Numbered from the stretch's first letter, positions 17,901 through 26,525 are shown. The stretch is DNA of 35,432 nucleotides from an uncultured Spirochaetales bacterium (GCA_949285145.1 CASDXQ010000015.1:1-35432), one strand, 5' to 3'. Made by a program: numbers and translations. The notes: a model not told the origin generated them from the letters alone.

Positions 17901-18079
17901 ACTATAAGTCCGACCGTTTCAAATCGGAGAACAAGCACAAGGCCCAGATAATGACATACATCGAGTGTGCGGAGAAGCTTTTCCATAAACCCTGCTACGG
18001 AACGCTTTTCTATCTCAGGGAGAAGAGCAACTCAGTCATATGGGACAGAAACGGGAATGCAGTCGGAATCAGTCTGTGA
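14912..18079 (+). CDS. addA: AddA-like UvrD helicase-nuclease
   Basis: ATP-dependent helicase with a C-terminal nuclease, partner of the preceding AddB-like protein in double-strand break repair. Helicase motifs in order: Walker A AGAGSGKTT (38-46), TLTFTRKAA, Walker B MIDEFQD (about 339), GDEKQSIYRFRGAD, NYRSTPVL, VHSAKGLEFP and YVALTRAERH (about 775). The nuclease domain near the C-terminus has FGTAVHAYLE, a GVMDLV aspartate (about 982) and VDYKSD (about 997). Length is 1055 residues from ATG 14912, which overlaps the addB stop in an ATGA and has GGAGG upstream (14896-14900). An in-frame GTG at 14888 is less likely because it precedes that ribosome binding site. A stem-loop terminator follows. 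Confidence 0.88.
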   Translation: MTEREERFAAAVRKAGGKNMNAEQTAAIMSDVNTVVCAGAGSGKTTVLSLRFLRLLFEGKAKADEILTLTFTRKAALEMSERIKTLVNSCGGISQENRELLSLASISTLDSFNSSIVRLDAPHYGLARDFSVEDSLARDDKVRRLAAAFMADPANRKECLALSRIFSPVSLISSFFSLIDENVVMCGTYDADAITSWLRSDIRRIYDKLKDRALSLLSFIEREGKEKNRDAASKLIECVSCDKAPDESVKFNKAGEKMAGEAVDEWRNEMAERYEGLRSYLFSDGEDILQSALSRFASMLIEEKRRTSSLSFDDISHLAVDILKNNGNVRNYFKNRYKYIMIDEFQDNNSLQRDLLFLLSEKKELCALHRIPSADELEREKLFFVGDEKQSIYRFRGADVSVFRKLQDEITLHGGASLKLSKNYRSTPVLISHFNSIFEKVFSSSDEDYKARFEETLPGRDIDSSSSIVLLTADRDSIDTSERSANETEAEAVAALIYRMLTTDDFLIDGKRPCESDIALLFAKSSYQVAYELALKKRGIKYQAGISKSLMQQAVSSDFYSLLQYALYEDDRIALASLLRSPFARVSDSGIALILCGRSVELDDADRQNYEAFSAFIGDVRERLFTFTLPLLVSYVYYEGGYYAYLQMDDNHKSFEEHYEYLVSYAVSYENAGLCLTDYLAFLRSNLGSRERLDEVSVLHEKREGVQIMTVHSAKGLEFPIVITASAALRDNPVEGSFVFSYKGRLIATENRALARVLEEDARERAEAESRRLLYVALTRAERHLVVSGTYKRNREGSLSSVNGSFFNSYLEAAGFDAESGSCSLAGMRVLDTSELASSQCVKAIEDHSPLSQLEEASFSYSEKPFVSIPPTIRPSEGEDLKDEEITVLESFPSDSLYSDEEASLFGTAVHAYLECALKGMDTQSVFNREFFSSSVIRNDLVSMADNFLSSDFCRKIMEYDYECEYRFFSYSSDHDAVWEGVMDLVVDMGDKVLIVDYKSDRFKSENKHKAQIMTYIECAEKLFHKPCYGTLFYLREKSNSVIWDRNGNAVGISL

Positions 18080-18127
18080 AAACGAAAAGCCGCTGATGCT
18101 CTTTCGCATGAAGTACCGCTAGTGAGA

Positions 18128-18165
18128 GAATCCGGCTCCGTTTCCTTGCCGGATTCCCGTTTTTC
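18128..18165 (+). terminator. Intrinsic terminator after addA
   Basis: Nine-bp stem GAATCCGGC (18128-18136) with GCCGGATTC (18148-18156), an 11-base loop and a downstream CCGTTTTT. It separates addA from the convergent aminotransferase gene. Confidence 0.75.
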
Positions 18166-18172
18166 ATATGCA

Positions 18173-19399
18173 TTACAGCTTTGTAATGTAGTCGTATGCT
18201 TTCTTTATGCCTTCAAGTCCTTTGCCGAAAAGATCGTCGCCGCAGCCGAAATTGAAACGCACGTATGCCTTATAATTTTCTCCGCCGAACCATGTGCCGT
18301 CATTCACGCAGATACCGCCTCTCTGTCCGAAGAAATGCGACATGAGGTAGTACTCTTCATAAAGCTCAGGATGCCTCTTCCTGTCTTCAATCACCTTGTC
18401 GAGGATTGCCGAACAGTCAATGAAAGCGATGAAGGACGCTTGCGGAAGGATGAAAGAAAGCAGAGGACAGTTTTCCTTTATGAAGGAAGCGGCTCTTTCC
18501 GCCTTGCGGGAAAGCTCTGCACACAGTGCCCTGTTGTATTCAAGACCGTCCCTGTAAGCTGCCTCTGCCATGACGGAAACACTGTAGCCGGGGCTGGTGA
18601 GGTAAAGTCTCTTCTGAAAGCGTTCATATACTTCCCTGTCACTTTTATGCGAGAAAGAGGCGAAGGCGCAGTGTTCGCCTGCAATATTGAAGCTCTTTGA
18701 TGCAGCAGAGAAGGTTATGCATCTTGCCCCGATATCTTCATTTGCCCTGATGAGCGGGGTATGCGTGTAAGACGGGTAGGAAAGATCGCTGTGAATCTCG
18801 TCGCACAGTACTATCTGGCCTCTTTCCTTCGCTGAAGTCAGCACGCATTCAAGTTCGGCTTCAGTGAACACGATGCCTGTCGGGTTGTGGGGAGAGCAGA
18901 AAAGCACTGCGCTGCACTCTCTGCATGCCTCTGTGTATTTTGCGCAGTCGAATGAAAAGCCGTTTGGGCTCCTGTCGAGACGGAAGGGTACGATCACGCG
19001 GTGGTTGTTCTCTATCATGTCGATGAAAGGATGGTAGCTGGGGTAGACAAGCAGCACCTTGTCGCCTTCATGGGTGAAGAGATTCAGCGCAAGCGCGATT
19101 GCATGAAGCATGCCCTGTGCGAAGGCAACCTTTTCAGGATCAAGCACTGTGTTGTGCCTTTCCTTCATGAAAGAGATGAAAAGAGGTTTCAGATCCCCGC
19201 TTTCCCTGTAACCGATGACGCCTCTTTCAGCTTCCCTTATGAGACCGTTTTTTATTTCATCACTCACCGGAAGATCCATGTCGGCAACCCAGAAAGGAAG
19301 GGCATTCCTGCTGCCGCACATATCCTCAATGTTCTTTTCGGACCATTTCTCTGCCTTTGAACCAAGCCTGTTCACCGATTTTGTGAAATCAAAGCTCAT
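18173..19399 (-). CDS. MalY/PatB-type PLP aminotransferase or cystathionine beta-lyase
   Basis: A fold-type I pyridoxal-phosphate enzyme of 408 residues. PLP contacts seen: SPHNPTG (169-175), D200 in CDEIHSDL, and the Schiff-base lysine K235 in SAASKSFNIAGEH. The N-terminal PFWVADMDLP is characteristic of the MalY/PatB group, whose members cleave C-S bonds (cystathionine to homocysteine, or cysteine to pyruvate, ammonia and sulfide) and sometimes act as aminotransferases. It is the last gene of an aroA-ltaE-malY/patB operon, overlapping the ltaE stop by four bases. Which activity dominates cannot be told from the sequence; a C-S lyase is my first choice. Confidence 0.9.
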   Translation of the reverse strand: MSFDFTKSVNRLGSKAEKWSEKNIEDMCGSRNALPFWVADMDLPVSDEIKNGLIREAERGVIGYRESGDLKPLFISFMKERHNTVLDPEKVAFAQGMLHAIALALNLFTHEGDKVLLVYPSYHPFIDMIENNHRVIVPFRLDRSPNGFSFDCAKYTEACRECSAVLFCSPHNPTGIVFTEAELECVLTSAKERGQIVLCDEIHSDLSYPSYTHTPLIRANEDIGARCITFSAASKSFNIAGEHCAFASFSHKSDREVYERFQKRLYLTSPGYSVSVMAEAAYRDGLEYNRALCAELSRKAERAASFIKENCPLLSFILPQASFIAFIDCSAILDKVIEDRKRHPELYEEYYLMSHFFGQRGGICVNDGTWFGGENYKAYVRFNFGCGDDLFGKGLEGIKKAYDYITKL

Positions 19400-20400
19400 A
19401 TCCTGAACTCCTTTATTGCCTTTACGACTTCTTCCGCCTGCTTCCTGTCAACATTGAGGGAAGTGACGATCCTTATGTATCCCGCATCCTCAAGAGCGAG
19501 GATGCCTTTTGACCTGAAATAGCTGATCAGGGAAGCATTGTCTGCTCCATGCACCGAGAAGAAGACCATGTTGGTTCCGTAGCGTTCAATCTCCGCCCAG
19601 TCTGTCTCTTCAAGTGCCTCTTTGATCATGCGGGCATTCTCATGATCATCCGCAAGCCTTTCCACATTGTTCTCAAGAGCATAAAGGCCTGCTGCCGCCA
19701 TGAAACCGATCTGCCTCATGCCGCCGCCAAGCAGCTTTCTCATTCTTCTTGCCTTCTCGATGAAAGATGCACTGCCGCACAGCAGGCTTCCCATCGGAGC
19801 TCCGAGCCCTTTGGAAAGACAGAAGGTGATGCTGTCGGTGTACTGTGCCCACTTTGAAAGCGGAATGCCGGTCTGGACAACCGCATTGAATATCCTGGCA
19901 CCGTCCGTGTGGACATTCATGCCGTTCTTCTTTGCAAAGGCGTGAATGCTTTTCACACTTTCAAGAGGGTAGACGATGCCTGATGTCGTGTTCTCCACTT
20001 CAATAAGGGGTCTGTCCGCCATATCGTATGCGTACTCTCTTATGAAGCTGTCCAGGCCTGATGGGATAATCAGGCCTTCGCCTGTGCCCGGGACGATCAT
20101 CGGCTGTGTGAGCCCGATTGATGAAAGCGCGCCGATTTCATGACATACGATGTGGCTCTGTGCGGCGCACAGGACCTCCGCACCGCGTCCTGCCTGGATG
20201 CTGATCGCAATGAGGTTTCCCATGCAGCCGGATGAAACGAAAAGGCAGGCTTCCTTTCCAGTGAGTTCACATCCTTTTTCCTCCAGCCTCCTGACTGTCG
20301 GATCTTCACCGTATACATCATCGCCGACTTCGGCCTTGTAAATCGCATCCCTCATCGCCTGAGATGGAAGGGTAAACGTATCCGAGCGTAAATCTATCAT
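19396..20400 (-). CDS. ltaE: Low-specificity L-threonine aldolase
   Basis: PLP enzyme that cleaves L-threonine and allo-threonine to glycine and acetaldehyde. Motifs: MIDLRSDT at the N-terminus, GDDVYGEDPTV (26-36), HTDGAR with D166, and the PLP lysine K197 in FCLSKGLGAP. The length of 334 residues is normal. I start it at ATG 20400 because the family begins with MIDLRSD, AAGGAG lies just upstream on the minus strand, and the ATG overlaps the aroA stop in an ATGA. An upstream in-frame start at 20424 would extend into aroA without benefit. The stop overlaps the next gene by four bases as well. Confidence 0.95.
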   Translation of the reverse strand: MIDLRSDTFTLPSQAMRDAIYKAEVGDDVYGEDPTVRRLEEKGCELTGKEACLFVSSGCMGNLIAISIQAGRGAEVLCAAQSHIVCHEIGALSSIGLTQPMIVPGTGEGLIIPSGLDSFIREYAYDMADRPLIEVENTTSGIVYPLESVKSIHAFAKKNGMNVHTDGARIFNAVVQTGIPLSKWAQYTDSITFCLSKGLGAPMGSLLCGSASFIEKARRMRKLLGGGMRQIGFMAAAGLYALENNVERLADDHENARMIKEALEETDWAEIERYGTNMVFFSVHGADNASLISYFRSKGILALEDAGYIRIVTSLNVDRKQAEEVVKAIKEFRI

Positions 20401-21671
20401 TTGTCTTTCTCCTTTTTCACACAATCAAGCAGGGTGAAGAAAGTGGGGAACGTAACTTCCGCAGCTTTCTCATCATCAATCGTGAGTCCTCCATCAATGA
20501 CCAGTGAGAGCACTGCCATCGCCATTATTATCCTGTGGTCTCTGTATCCTGAAACGGTGATGCCTCCTTTCAGAGACCCCGGATGGATGATCATTCCATC
20601 CTCCTCCTCATCGACCTGAAGACCGAGCTTCCTGAGATTCTCACTCATGCATGCTATCCTGTCAGTTTCCTTTATGCGGGCATTCTTCACGTTGGTCAGA
20701 TGGAGGGGACTGTCCGTGAGCGCACCCAGAATTGAGAGGGATGGAAGACTGTCCGGCATGGCATTGATGTCGAATGTTCCGCCTTTGAGCCGTGACGGCC
20801 CTGTCACTGTGATCGCATCTTCACTGTGCGACACCGTGCATCCCATCGCGCTGAGGATGTCTAGCACGCCTTTGTCTCCCTGACTGTCACTCATGTCGAG
20901 CCCCCTGAGAGTCAGTGTGCATCCTGTGAGAGCGGCTGCGGTGAAAAAGAACGATGCGGATGAGAAATCGCCTGTTATGGTTTCGTCAAATGGCGTGTAA
21001 TGCTGTCTTCCCTCAACTTCAAGATGCTGGAGATCACTGCTTATCCTGTATTTTATCTTCTGCCTGTCCAGCCAGGAAAGCGTCATCGAGACGTATGGCT
21101 TCTCGTAAAGCAGGGGAACATCGACCACGCTGTCTTCATCTGCCAGAGGAAGGGAAAGCAGCAGGGATGAAAGATACTGGCTTGTGCGGCATTCGATGCT
21201 TGTCCTTCCTCCCCTCAGATGCCCCGTGATCTGTACCGGAGGAGTTCCTTCAGCAGTGCATGATGCAGTCATCCCGAGATCATTGTAGGCATCGGCAAGA
21301 GGTTTAACTGGCCTTCTTCTCAGCTGCCCGTCTCCTGTGAGGATGATCTTCCTGAATGGAAGGGTTCCAAGCAGTCCGTACAGGAGATACGCCGTTGTGC
21401 CGCTGTTGCCGCAGTCAAGGTTTATTTCATCATTCTCAGTGAGGGTGATGGAAGAAGAATCGACATGAAGGGAGTTGTTCCGGTATTCAATTGATGCACC
21501 GAGTGTTTCAAGAACGCTGATGCAGCTTTGTGTGTCCGCACTTATAAGAGGATTGCGGATGATGGATCTGCCGTGAGAAAAAAATGCAATCAGAAGAGCC
21601 CTTATCGTCTGGCTCTTGCTGGAGGGAATCCATACCTCCCCGCTTATGGATGATGGATGAAGAGTTATCAT
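20397..21671 (-). CDS. aroA: 3-phosphoshikimate 1-carboxyvinyltransferase (EPSP synthase)
   Basis: Sixth step of the shikimate pathway: joins shikimate-3-phosphate and phosphoenolpyruvate. Motifs: SSKSQTIRAL (17-26) with the substrate-binding lysine, CGNSGTTAYLL (87-97), GDGQLRRRPV (113-122), DMSDSQGDKG, the catalytic aspartate in NAMPDSLPSL, and ARIKETDRIA. The length of 424 residues is normal for the family. It is first in a three-gene coupled operon. The start codon at 21671 has no Shine-Dalgarno sequence; a TATTAT box ends only seven bases before it. Confidence 0.96.
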   Translation of the reverse strand: MITLHPSSISGEVWIPSSKSQTIRALLIAFFSHGRSIIRNPLISADTQSCISVLETLGASIEYRNNSLHVDSSSITLTENDEINLDCGNSGTTAYLLYGLLGTLPFRKIILTGDGQLRRRPVKPLADAYNDLGMTASCTAEGTPPVQITGHLRGGRTSIECRTSQYLSSLLLSLPLADEDSVVDVPLLYEKPYVSMTLSWLDRQKIKYRISSDLQHLEVEGRQHYTPFDETITGDFSSASFFFTAAALTGCTLTLRGLDMSDSQGDKGVLDILSAMGCTVSHSEDAITVTGPSRLKGGTFDINAMPDSLPSLSILGALTDSPLHLTNVKNARIKETDRIACMSENLRKLGLQVDEEEDGMIIHPGSLKGGITVSGYRDHRIIMAMAVLSLVIDGGLTIDDEKAAEVTFPTFFTLLDCVKKEKDK

Positions 21672-21678
21672 AAAAAAG

Positions 21679-21684
21679 ATAATA
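21679..21684 (-). promoter_or_regulatory. -10 box immediately before aroA (possible leaderless start)
   Basis: On the minus strand TATTAT is followed by seven bases (CTTTTTT) and then the aroA ATG. This spacing would place the transcription start on or next to the A of the start codon. No good -35 hexamer is seen, and no ribosome binding site fits between. Confidence 0.4.
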
Positions 21685-21715
21685 CCCGCTCTTTAGTGAG
21701 TTTTTCCATAGGTTT

Positions 21716-22762
21716 TCAGGTTAATCTGAGCTTTTCTTCACCTGCTTTCCCGACTCCCGGATTTATCCTGAGCTGCGAGCCGAAATCCCTTCCGCCGTCC
21801 CTTGCACTCTGTGCATAGCGGTGCGATGTCTTCCTTTTCACAAGCCTTGTGCTGCTGAATACGAAATCCCTTACGATCCTTTCATTCTCATCCCTTCTGA
21901 GGACAAGTGCCTTTTCTGCGCTCTTTCCGGCACGGCTTGAATTCTCAAAGCGGCTTTTCAGGGCTTCGTACACACCGAGGTAGAAACTGTTGCTGCCGGT
22001 CACTCCGTAATAAAGGGAGGGGTTCTTTCTGCGTCTTTTCACAAGTTCCTTTCTCACCGCACCCTCCAGCACGTCTGCAAGATACGATGTGACTTCAAGC
22101 TCATCTTTCGAACCATATGCCCTGAGCGAGGTTGAGCTGCCGGAGCGGACCTGTACGATGAAGGCTCCGGTCTGCATTGCGGCAAGACGTGCGATGATCT
22201 GACAGGGGTAGCTGATCCTCGATGCGGATGTGAAGAGGTCGGTGCAGTAAATGCATTCCTCTTCTTTTTCTTCTTCTTCGTCTATCGCATATGATGCCAT
22301 GAGCTGGCGGACTTTCTTCAGCGCACTCTGGCTTTCAGCTTCAAAGGGAGAGGATGAGAGCGCCTTCAGCTTCCTGACTTTCTCAAGCACGCTCCCCCGT
22401 GTCCTTAGCCTGACATGTGCCCTGCTGTATTGCGCCTGTGCACCAAGAAGCGCACACATTTTCCTGAAATCCTCATCATGGGAAAGACTGCCGCATTTCA
22501 CGAAGGTGAGGAAATGGGCGCATTCATGCAGTGCGATCTGAAGAATTTCGTCATATGAACACAGCAGAAGTTCCTCACTGAGGAAGATGCACATTGACTC
22601 AGACGAGAAGAGTCCCAGCTGCTTTTCATCAAGCGGGGCGAAGAAAAGAGGAGGGCACTTTTCGCTGAATCCTTTCTCCGTCAGGAGTGATGAAATGTCT
22701 GCCGCGAGCTTTGAGGCGGTGTCATTTGCTTTCCTGCTGTATCTCAGTATGCTTCTGTCCAT
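21716..22762 (-). CDS. SprT-like zinc metallopeptidase fused to DUF2786 region
   Basis: A 348-residue two-part protein. The N-terminal part has a SprT-like zinc site, HECAH (H79-H83) with a third histidine H95 in SLSHDEDF. The middle (about 125-160) matches the DUF2786 pattern: VLEKVRKLKALSSSPFEAES leading into ALKKVRQLMASYAI. The rest resembles the domain that usually follows DUF2786, with NSFYLGVYEALKSRF and a late ALVLRRDENERIVRDFV. SprT-like proteases in eukaryotes (Spartan) degrade DNA-protein crosslinks; the bacterial role is not established. No membrane segment or signal peptide is seen, so it should be cytoplasmic. It lies just downstream of no obvious operon partner and upstream of the separately started aroA operon. 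Confidence 0.75.
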   Translation of the reverse strand: MDRSILRYSRKANDTASKLAADISSLLTEKGFSEKCPPLFFAPLDEKQLGLFSSESMCIFLSEELLLCSYDEILQIALHECAHFLTFVKCGSLSHDEDFRKMCALLGAQAQYSRAHVRLRTRGSVLEKVRKLKALSSSPFEAESQSALKKVRQLMASYAIDEEEEKEEECIYCTDLFTSASRISYPCQIIARLAAMQTGAFIVQVRSGSSTSLRAYGSKDELEVTSYLADVLEGAVRKELVKRRRKNPSLYYGVTGSNSFYLGVYEALKSRFENSSRAGKSAEKALVLRRDENERIVRDFVFSSTRLVKRKTSHRYAQSARDGGRDFGSQLRINPGVGKAGEEKLRLT

Positions 22763-22867
22763 CGTCCGCTATTCTCTCATTTTCCTCCCTTCGTTTCCAT
22801 ACCTTCTTCAAGTGTGACAGCATCCTATGGCGCTGAAAGCGCAAATCCGCTAATATTCTCATCAGCT

Positions 22868-24205
22868 ATGAAAAAGATATATGTGGAAAGTCTTGGATGT
22901 GCCAAGAATCAGGTGGACAGCGAGATCCTTCTCTCTCTTGCCCGGAAGAAAGGATATGAGAAAACGGACAGCGCACAGGACGCGCATGTCGTTGTGATCA
23001 ATACCTGCGGTTTCATTGAAAGTGCGAAGAAGGAAGCCATCGACACCTTCTTCGCCTTCCGCAATGCGCTTCCTGAAGCGAAAATCGTGCTTGCAGGCTG
23101 TCTGGCCGAGCGCTACTTTGATGAACTTGAACTTCCCGAAGCGGATGCACTCTTCGGCAACCATGATCTTTCCTTTTTTCCTGAACTTCTTGATAAGCTG
23201 GAAAATGCAGGGAACGGTGAGCAGGTGAGGCTCCGTCCTGAAACGGACAGGACAAAGAGCGAGTGTGAAAGAACACAGTTCCTTTCCAGAAAAGGTTCTG
23301 TGTACCTCAAGATAAGCGAAGGGTGCAACCACAGGTGCAATTACTGCGCCATCCCGCTTATAAGGGGGCCTCTTGTCTCCCGCAGCAGGGAGGATATAAT
23401 CAATGAGGCCAGATATCTCATTGAAAGAGGATATTACGAGATAAATATTGTCGCACAGGATCTGGGAGCATGGGGAAGCGATCTTTACGGGGATGGGGAT
23501 CACTTCACTTCCCTGATGAAAGATCTTGCCTCGCTTGATGGCGATTTCGTCCTTCGCATGCTTTACATCCATCCGGATACATTCCCTGTGGATCTCATTC
23601 AGACTGTGAAGGAGAACAGAAAGATACTTCCTTATTTCGACATCCCGTTCCAGCACAGCTGGCCGGCTGTGCTTCGCGGCATGAAAAGAAGCGGGGACAG
23701 AGAGACCTATGTCGGCCTTGTCCGGAAGATAAGAGAGGCGCTGCCGGATGCCGTGATCAGGACGACTCTTATGCTCGGTTTCCCCGGTGAGGATGAGGAA
23801 GCCTTCGAAGATCTTGTGAAATTCGTGAAGGAAGCCGAGTTCGACTGGATGGGCTCCTTCCTTTATTCACGTGAGGAGGATACCCCGGCATATTCAATGC
23901 GCGGAGAAAGGGAGCATAAGAAGGCACACAAGCAGGCCGCACTCTGGCAGAAGGAACTTGAGAATGTGCAGAGTGAGATAACAAGCCGCCGCCTTGAGCG
24001 TTTTGCCGGAGGCACATATACCGCCCTTGTCGAGGAACCCATACAGGGGGAAGATCTTGCGATTGCGAGAATATATTCTCAGGCTCCCGATGTTGACGGC
24101 CTCACCGTGATAATGGGAGAAGGACTGAAGGAGGGAGACGTCGTCCGTGTGGGCATCAGGGCGGTGCGCGGTCTTGATCTGGAGGCTGTGCTGATCAATG
24201 AGTGA
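22868..24205 (+). CDS. rimO: Ribosomal protein S12 methylthiotransferase
   Basis: Radical-SAM enzyme that adds a methylthio group to an aspartate of ribosomal protein S12. The N-terminal MTTase domain has cysteines C11 (SLGCAKNQVDSE), C47 (NTCGFI) and C78 (AGCLA) for the second 4Fe-4S cluster. The radical-SAM triad is C153, C157 and C160 in EGCNHRCNYCAIP. A TRAM-like C-terminal domain follows. The usual N-terminus MKKIYVESLGCAKN fixes the start at ATG 22868, giving 445 residues, although an in-frame GTG exists at 22814. No Shine-Dalgarno sequence precedes it; TAATAT lies at 22851-22856. It overlaps pcrA by eight bases. Confidence 0.96.
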   Translation: MKKIYVESLGCAKNQVDSEILLSLARKKGYEKTDSAQDAHVVVINTCGFIESAKKEAIDTFFAFRNALPEAKIVLAGCLAERYFDELELPEADALFGNHDLSFFPELLDKLENAGNGEQVRLRPETDRTKSECERTQFLSRKGSVYLKISEGCNHRCNYCAIPLIRGPLVSRSREDIINEARYLIERGYYEINIVAQDLGAWGSDLYGDGDHFTSLMKDLASLDGDFVLRMLYIHPDTFPVDLIQTVKENRKILPYFDIPFQHSWPAVLRGMKRSGDRETYVGLVRKIREALPDAVIRTTLMLGFPGEDEEAFEDLVKFVKEAEFDWMGSFLYSREEDTPAYSMRGEREHKKAHKQAALWQKELENVQSEITSRRLERFAGGTYTALVEEPIQGEDLAIARIYSQAPDVDGLTVIMGEGLKEGDVVRVGIRAVRGLDLEAVLINE

Positions 24206-26432
24206 AGATTACCTTGCCTCTCTCAACGGCCCCCAGAAGGAAGCCGTACTTGACTGTGACCACACTCTTCTCGTCCTTGCCGGAGCGGGAAGCGGAAAGA
24301 CCAGGGTCATCACGACTAAGATAGTCTATGCGATACAGGCCCTCGGACTCAGACCATGGCAGATTCTTGCGGTCACGTTCACAAACAAGGCCGCAAACGA
24401 GATGAGAAGCCGCGTGGAGTCCATGCTCGGTCCTGAGTATGATATTTCATCCCTTGAGATCAAGACATTCCATTCCTACGGAGCATCCCTTCTTCATAAA
24501 TACGGCAGCGCCGTAGGACTTGCATCAGGTTTCAGCATCTACGATGATGCCGACAGCCTTTCCCTGCTGCAGAACCTGTATCCGGATGAGAACAGGAATA
24601 CTCTGAAGGAATGTGCGAGGATAATATCGAAGGTGAAGGACAGAGGCTATGGCCCTGAATCAAAGGAAATTTCCTTTTATGAAAATCAGGTGGCGAATTT
24701 CCGCATACGCTTCAGGGAGTATGAACACAGCATGAGGACGAACCAGTGCGTGGACTTTGCGGATCTCATACTCAGGAGCAATGAGCTGCTTGAAGACAAT
24801 CCTGATATAAGGGATCACCTGCATAAGCGCTACCGTCTCATCCTTGTCGATGAGTATCAGGATTCGAACGGAGGCCAGTTCAGGCTTCTGAGGAATCTTG
24901 CGGGAGAGCATACCCAGCTCGTGGTTGTGGGTGATGATGACCAGAGCATCTACCGCTTCCGCGGCGCGGAAATCGAGAACATCCTTAACTTCAGCAAGAT
25001 CTATCCCGGCACCCGTGTGATAAAGCTTGAGGAGAACTACCGCTCGACAAAAAGCATAATCCGTCTTGCAGGGGATGTCATCAGACGCAACAAAGGCCGC
25101 CATGAGAAGACGCTCTTCACAAACAACGAGGAAGGTTCAAAGCCTGTGGTGCTCACATGTTATGATGCCGCAGGAGAAGCCAGAAAGGCTGTCGGGATAA
25201 TAAGCCGTGATCTGGGAGAAATGGATACGGCCGTGCTTTTCAGGACCAATGCACAGTCACTTGCTTTCGAACTCGCACTTACCGAGGAAGGCATAAAATA
25301 CCAGACGGTGGGAACCCTGAAGTTCTTCGAACGTGAGGAGGTCAAAGACATACTTGCCCTGTTCCGGCTTTTCATAAATCCCCGTGATGTCATCTCGTTC
25401 TCCCGTGTGATCAACAAGCCGGTGAGGGGAATCGGAAAGGCTTCTATACAGAAGATCATCTCTGTGAATCCGCATGTCATTGATGCAATGGATGAAATCC
25501 TCAAGGGAGGAAGTCTTCCTGCAAAGGCAAAGACAGGTGTCATCCAGTTCATGGATGCATACAGCAGTGCGTCAAAGCTGCTTGACGGTAATGAGAACCT
25601 TGTAGAGTTCGGAAAGACAGTTGTGAAAAGCTTCGGCATTTACGATCTTTATGACAGTGAAAGCGACAGGAACATAAGGGAAGGCAAGATGCAGAACATC
25701 GAAACACTCATCAGCCAGCTTGCCCATTACGAAGCTTCCTATGCGGGCCTTTCTTCTTTCCTTGATTCCATCACGCTTGACTCATCTTCCCTGCCGGGAG
25801 AGGATAACCGCATCTCTTCTGACAAGAATGTGATAAAGCTCATCACCATGCACAACACCAAAGGTCTTGAGTTTGACCGCGTCTTCGTCACGGGACTTGA
25901 GGATTCCATCATACCGGGAAACCGCAGCGGACAGAGCGACAAGGACATTGAGGAGGAAAGACGTATCTTCTATGTTGCCATCACCCGTGCGAAGAAGGAA
26001 CTTTATTTAAGCTGGGCAACCCGCAGGATGCTGTGGGGCCGTTATGAGGATCAGGAACCCTCCCGTTTCCTCCGGGCTGTGAATGAGGATCTTTACACCG
26101 GAACACTTGAAACGCCGAAGATTGTAAGAACTTCCCCCTCAAGTTACGTCAACCGTTACAGCTACACGCCGCGCTATTCGAATATGTACAGGGAAGGAAA
26201 CAGTGAAGAAAATACTTCCTCAGTCTTTGCCGAACCCTGGACAAAGCCTGTGGAAAGGGTGAAGAATGACACTGTCTTCTCTCTTGACGACAGGGTCCAT
26301 TCTCCCGATTACGGGGACGGTACTGTTGTCTCCTGCGAGAGAAAGAATGAGAAGACAATAATAAGGGTGTCATACGACAACGGCCGCAAGGCCGTGTACA
26401 ACACTGCTTTCTGCAATCTGAAAAAGATCTGA
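24198..26432 (+). CDS. pcrA: PcrA/UvrD-type DNA helicase
   Basis: Superfamily 1A 3'-5' DNA helicase for nucleotide excision repair, replication restart and removal of stalled RNA polymerase. Motifs in order: N-terminal LNGPQKEAV, Walker A AGAGSGKTR (28-36), VTFTNKAANEM, Walker B VDEYQDSN (about 217), GDDDQSIYRFRGAE, NYRSTKSI, MHNTKGLEFDRV and YVAITRAKKELYLSW (about 592). The C-terminus (about 690-744) has the Tudor-like VHSPDYGDGTVVS segment found in PcrA/UvrD and linked to RNA polymerase contact. The length of 744 residues is normal. It begins inside rimO (8-base overlap). Confidence 0.95.
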   Translation: MSEDYLASLNGPQKEAVLDCDHTLLVLAGAGSGKTRVITTKIVYAIQALGLRPWQILAVTFTNKAANEMRSRVESMLGPEYDISSLEIKTFHSYGASLLHKYGSAVGLASGFSIYDDADSLSLLQNLYPDENRNTLKECARIISKVKDRGYGPESKEISFYENQVANFRIRFREYEHSMRTNQCVDFADLILRSNELLEDNPDIRDHLHKRYRLILVDEYQDSNGGQFRLLRNLAGEHTQLVVVGDDDQSIYRFRGAEIENILNFSKIYPGTRVIKLEENYRSTKSIIRLAGDVIRRNKGRHEKTLFTNNEEGSKPVVLTCYDAAGEARKAVGIISRDLGEMDTAVLFRTNAQSLAFELALTEEGIKYQTVGTLKFFEREEVKDILALFRLFINPRDVISFSRVINKPVRGIGKASIQKIISVNPHVIDAMDEILKGGSLPAKAKTGVIQFMDAYSSASKLLDGNENLVEFGKTVVKSFGIYDLYDSESDRNIREGKMQNIETLISQLAHYEASYAGLSSFLDSITLDSSSLPGEDNRISSDKNVIKLITMHNTKGLEFDRVFVTGLEDSIIPGNRSGQSDKDIEEERRIFYVAITRAKKELYLSWATRRMLWGRYEDQEPSRFLRAVNEDLYTGTLETPKIVRTSPSSYVNRYSYTPRYSNMYREGNSEENTSSVFAEPWTKPVERVKNDTVFSLDDRVHSPDYGDGTVVSCERKNEKTIIRVSYDNGRKAVYNTAFCNLKKI

Positions 26433-26463
26433 TGTAAAAGTTAATTTCATTGCAGCAAAGCAC

Positions 26464-26493
26464 TAGACAAGGGGATGGAAAAAAGTCTATTCT
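26464..26493 (+). promoter_or_regulatory. Promoter of the rplM-rpsI operon
   Basis: TAGACA (26464-26469), an 18-base spacer and TATTCT (26488-26493). The predicted transcript has a leader of about 210 bases before rplM, which contains the folded element at 26526-26681. Confidence 0.4.
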
Positions 26494-26525
26494 CTTAGAC
26501 GCTGTTCTCTTATGGGAAAAGCATG

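Noticed and set aside
22862-23656. 264-codon minus-strand frame inside rimO
   Set aside because: Antisense shadow of rimO, whose motifs and catalytic cysteines are fully conserved; no family resemblance.
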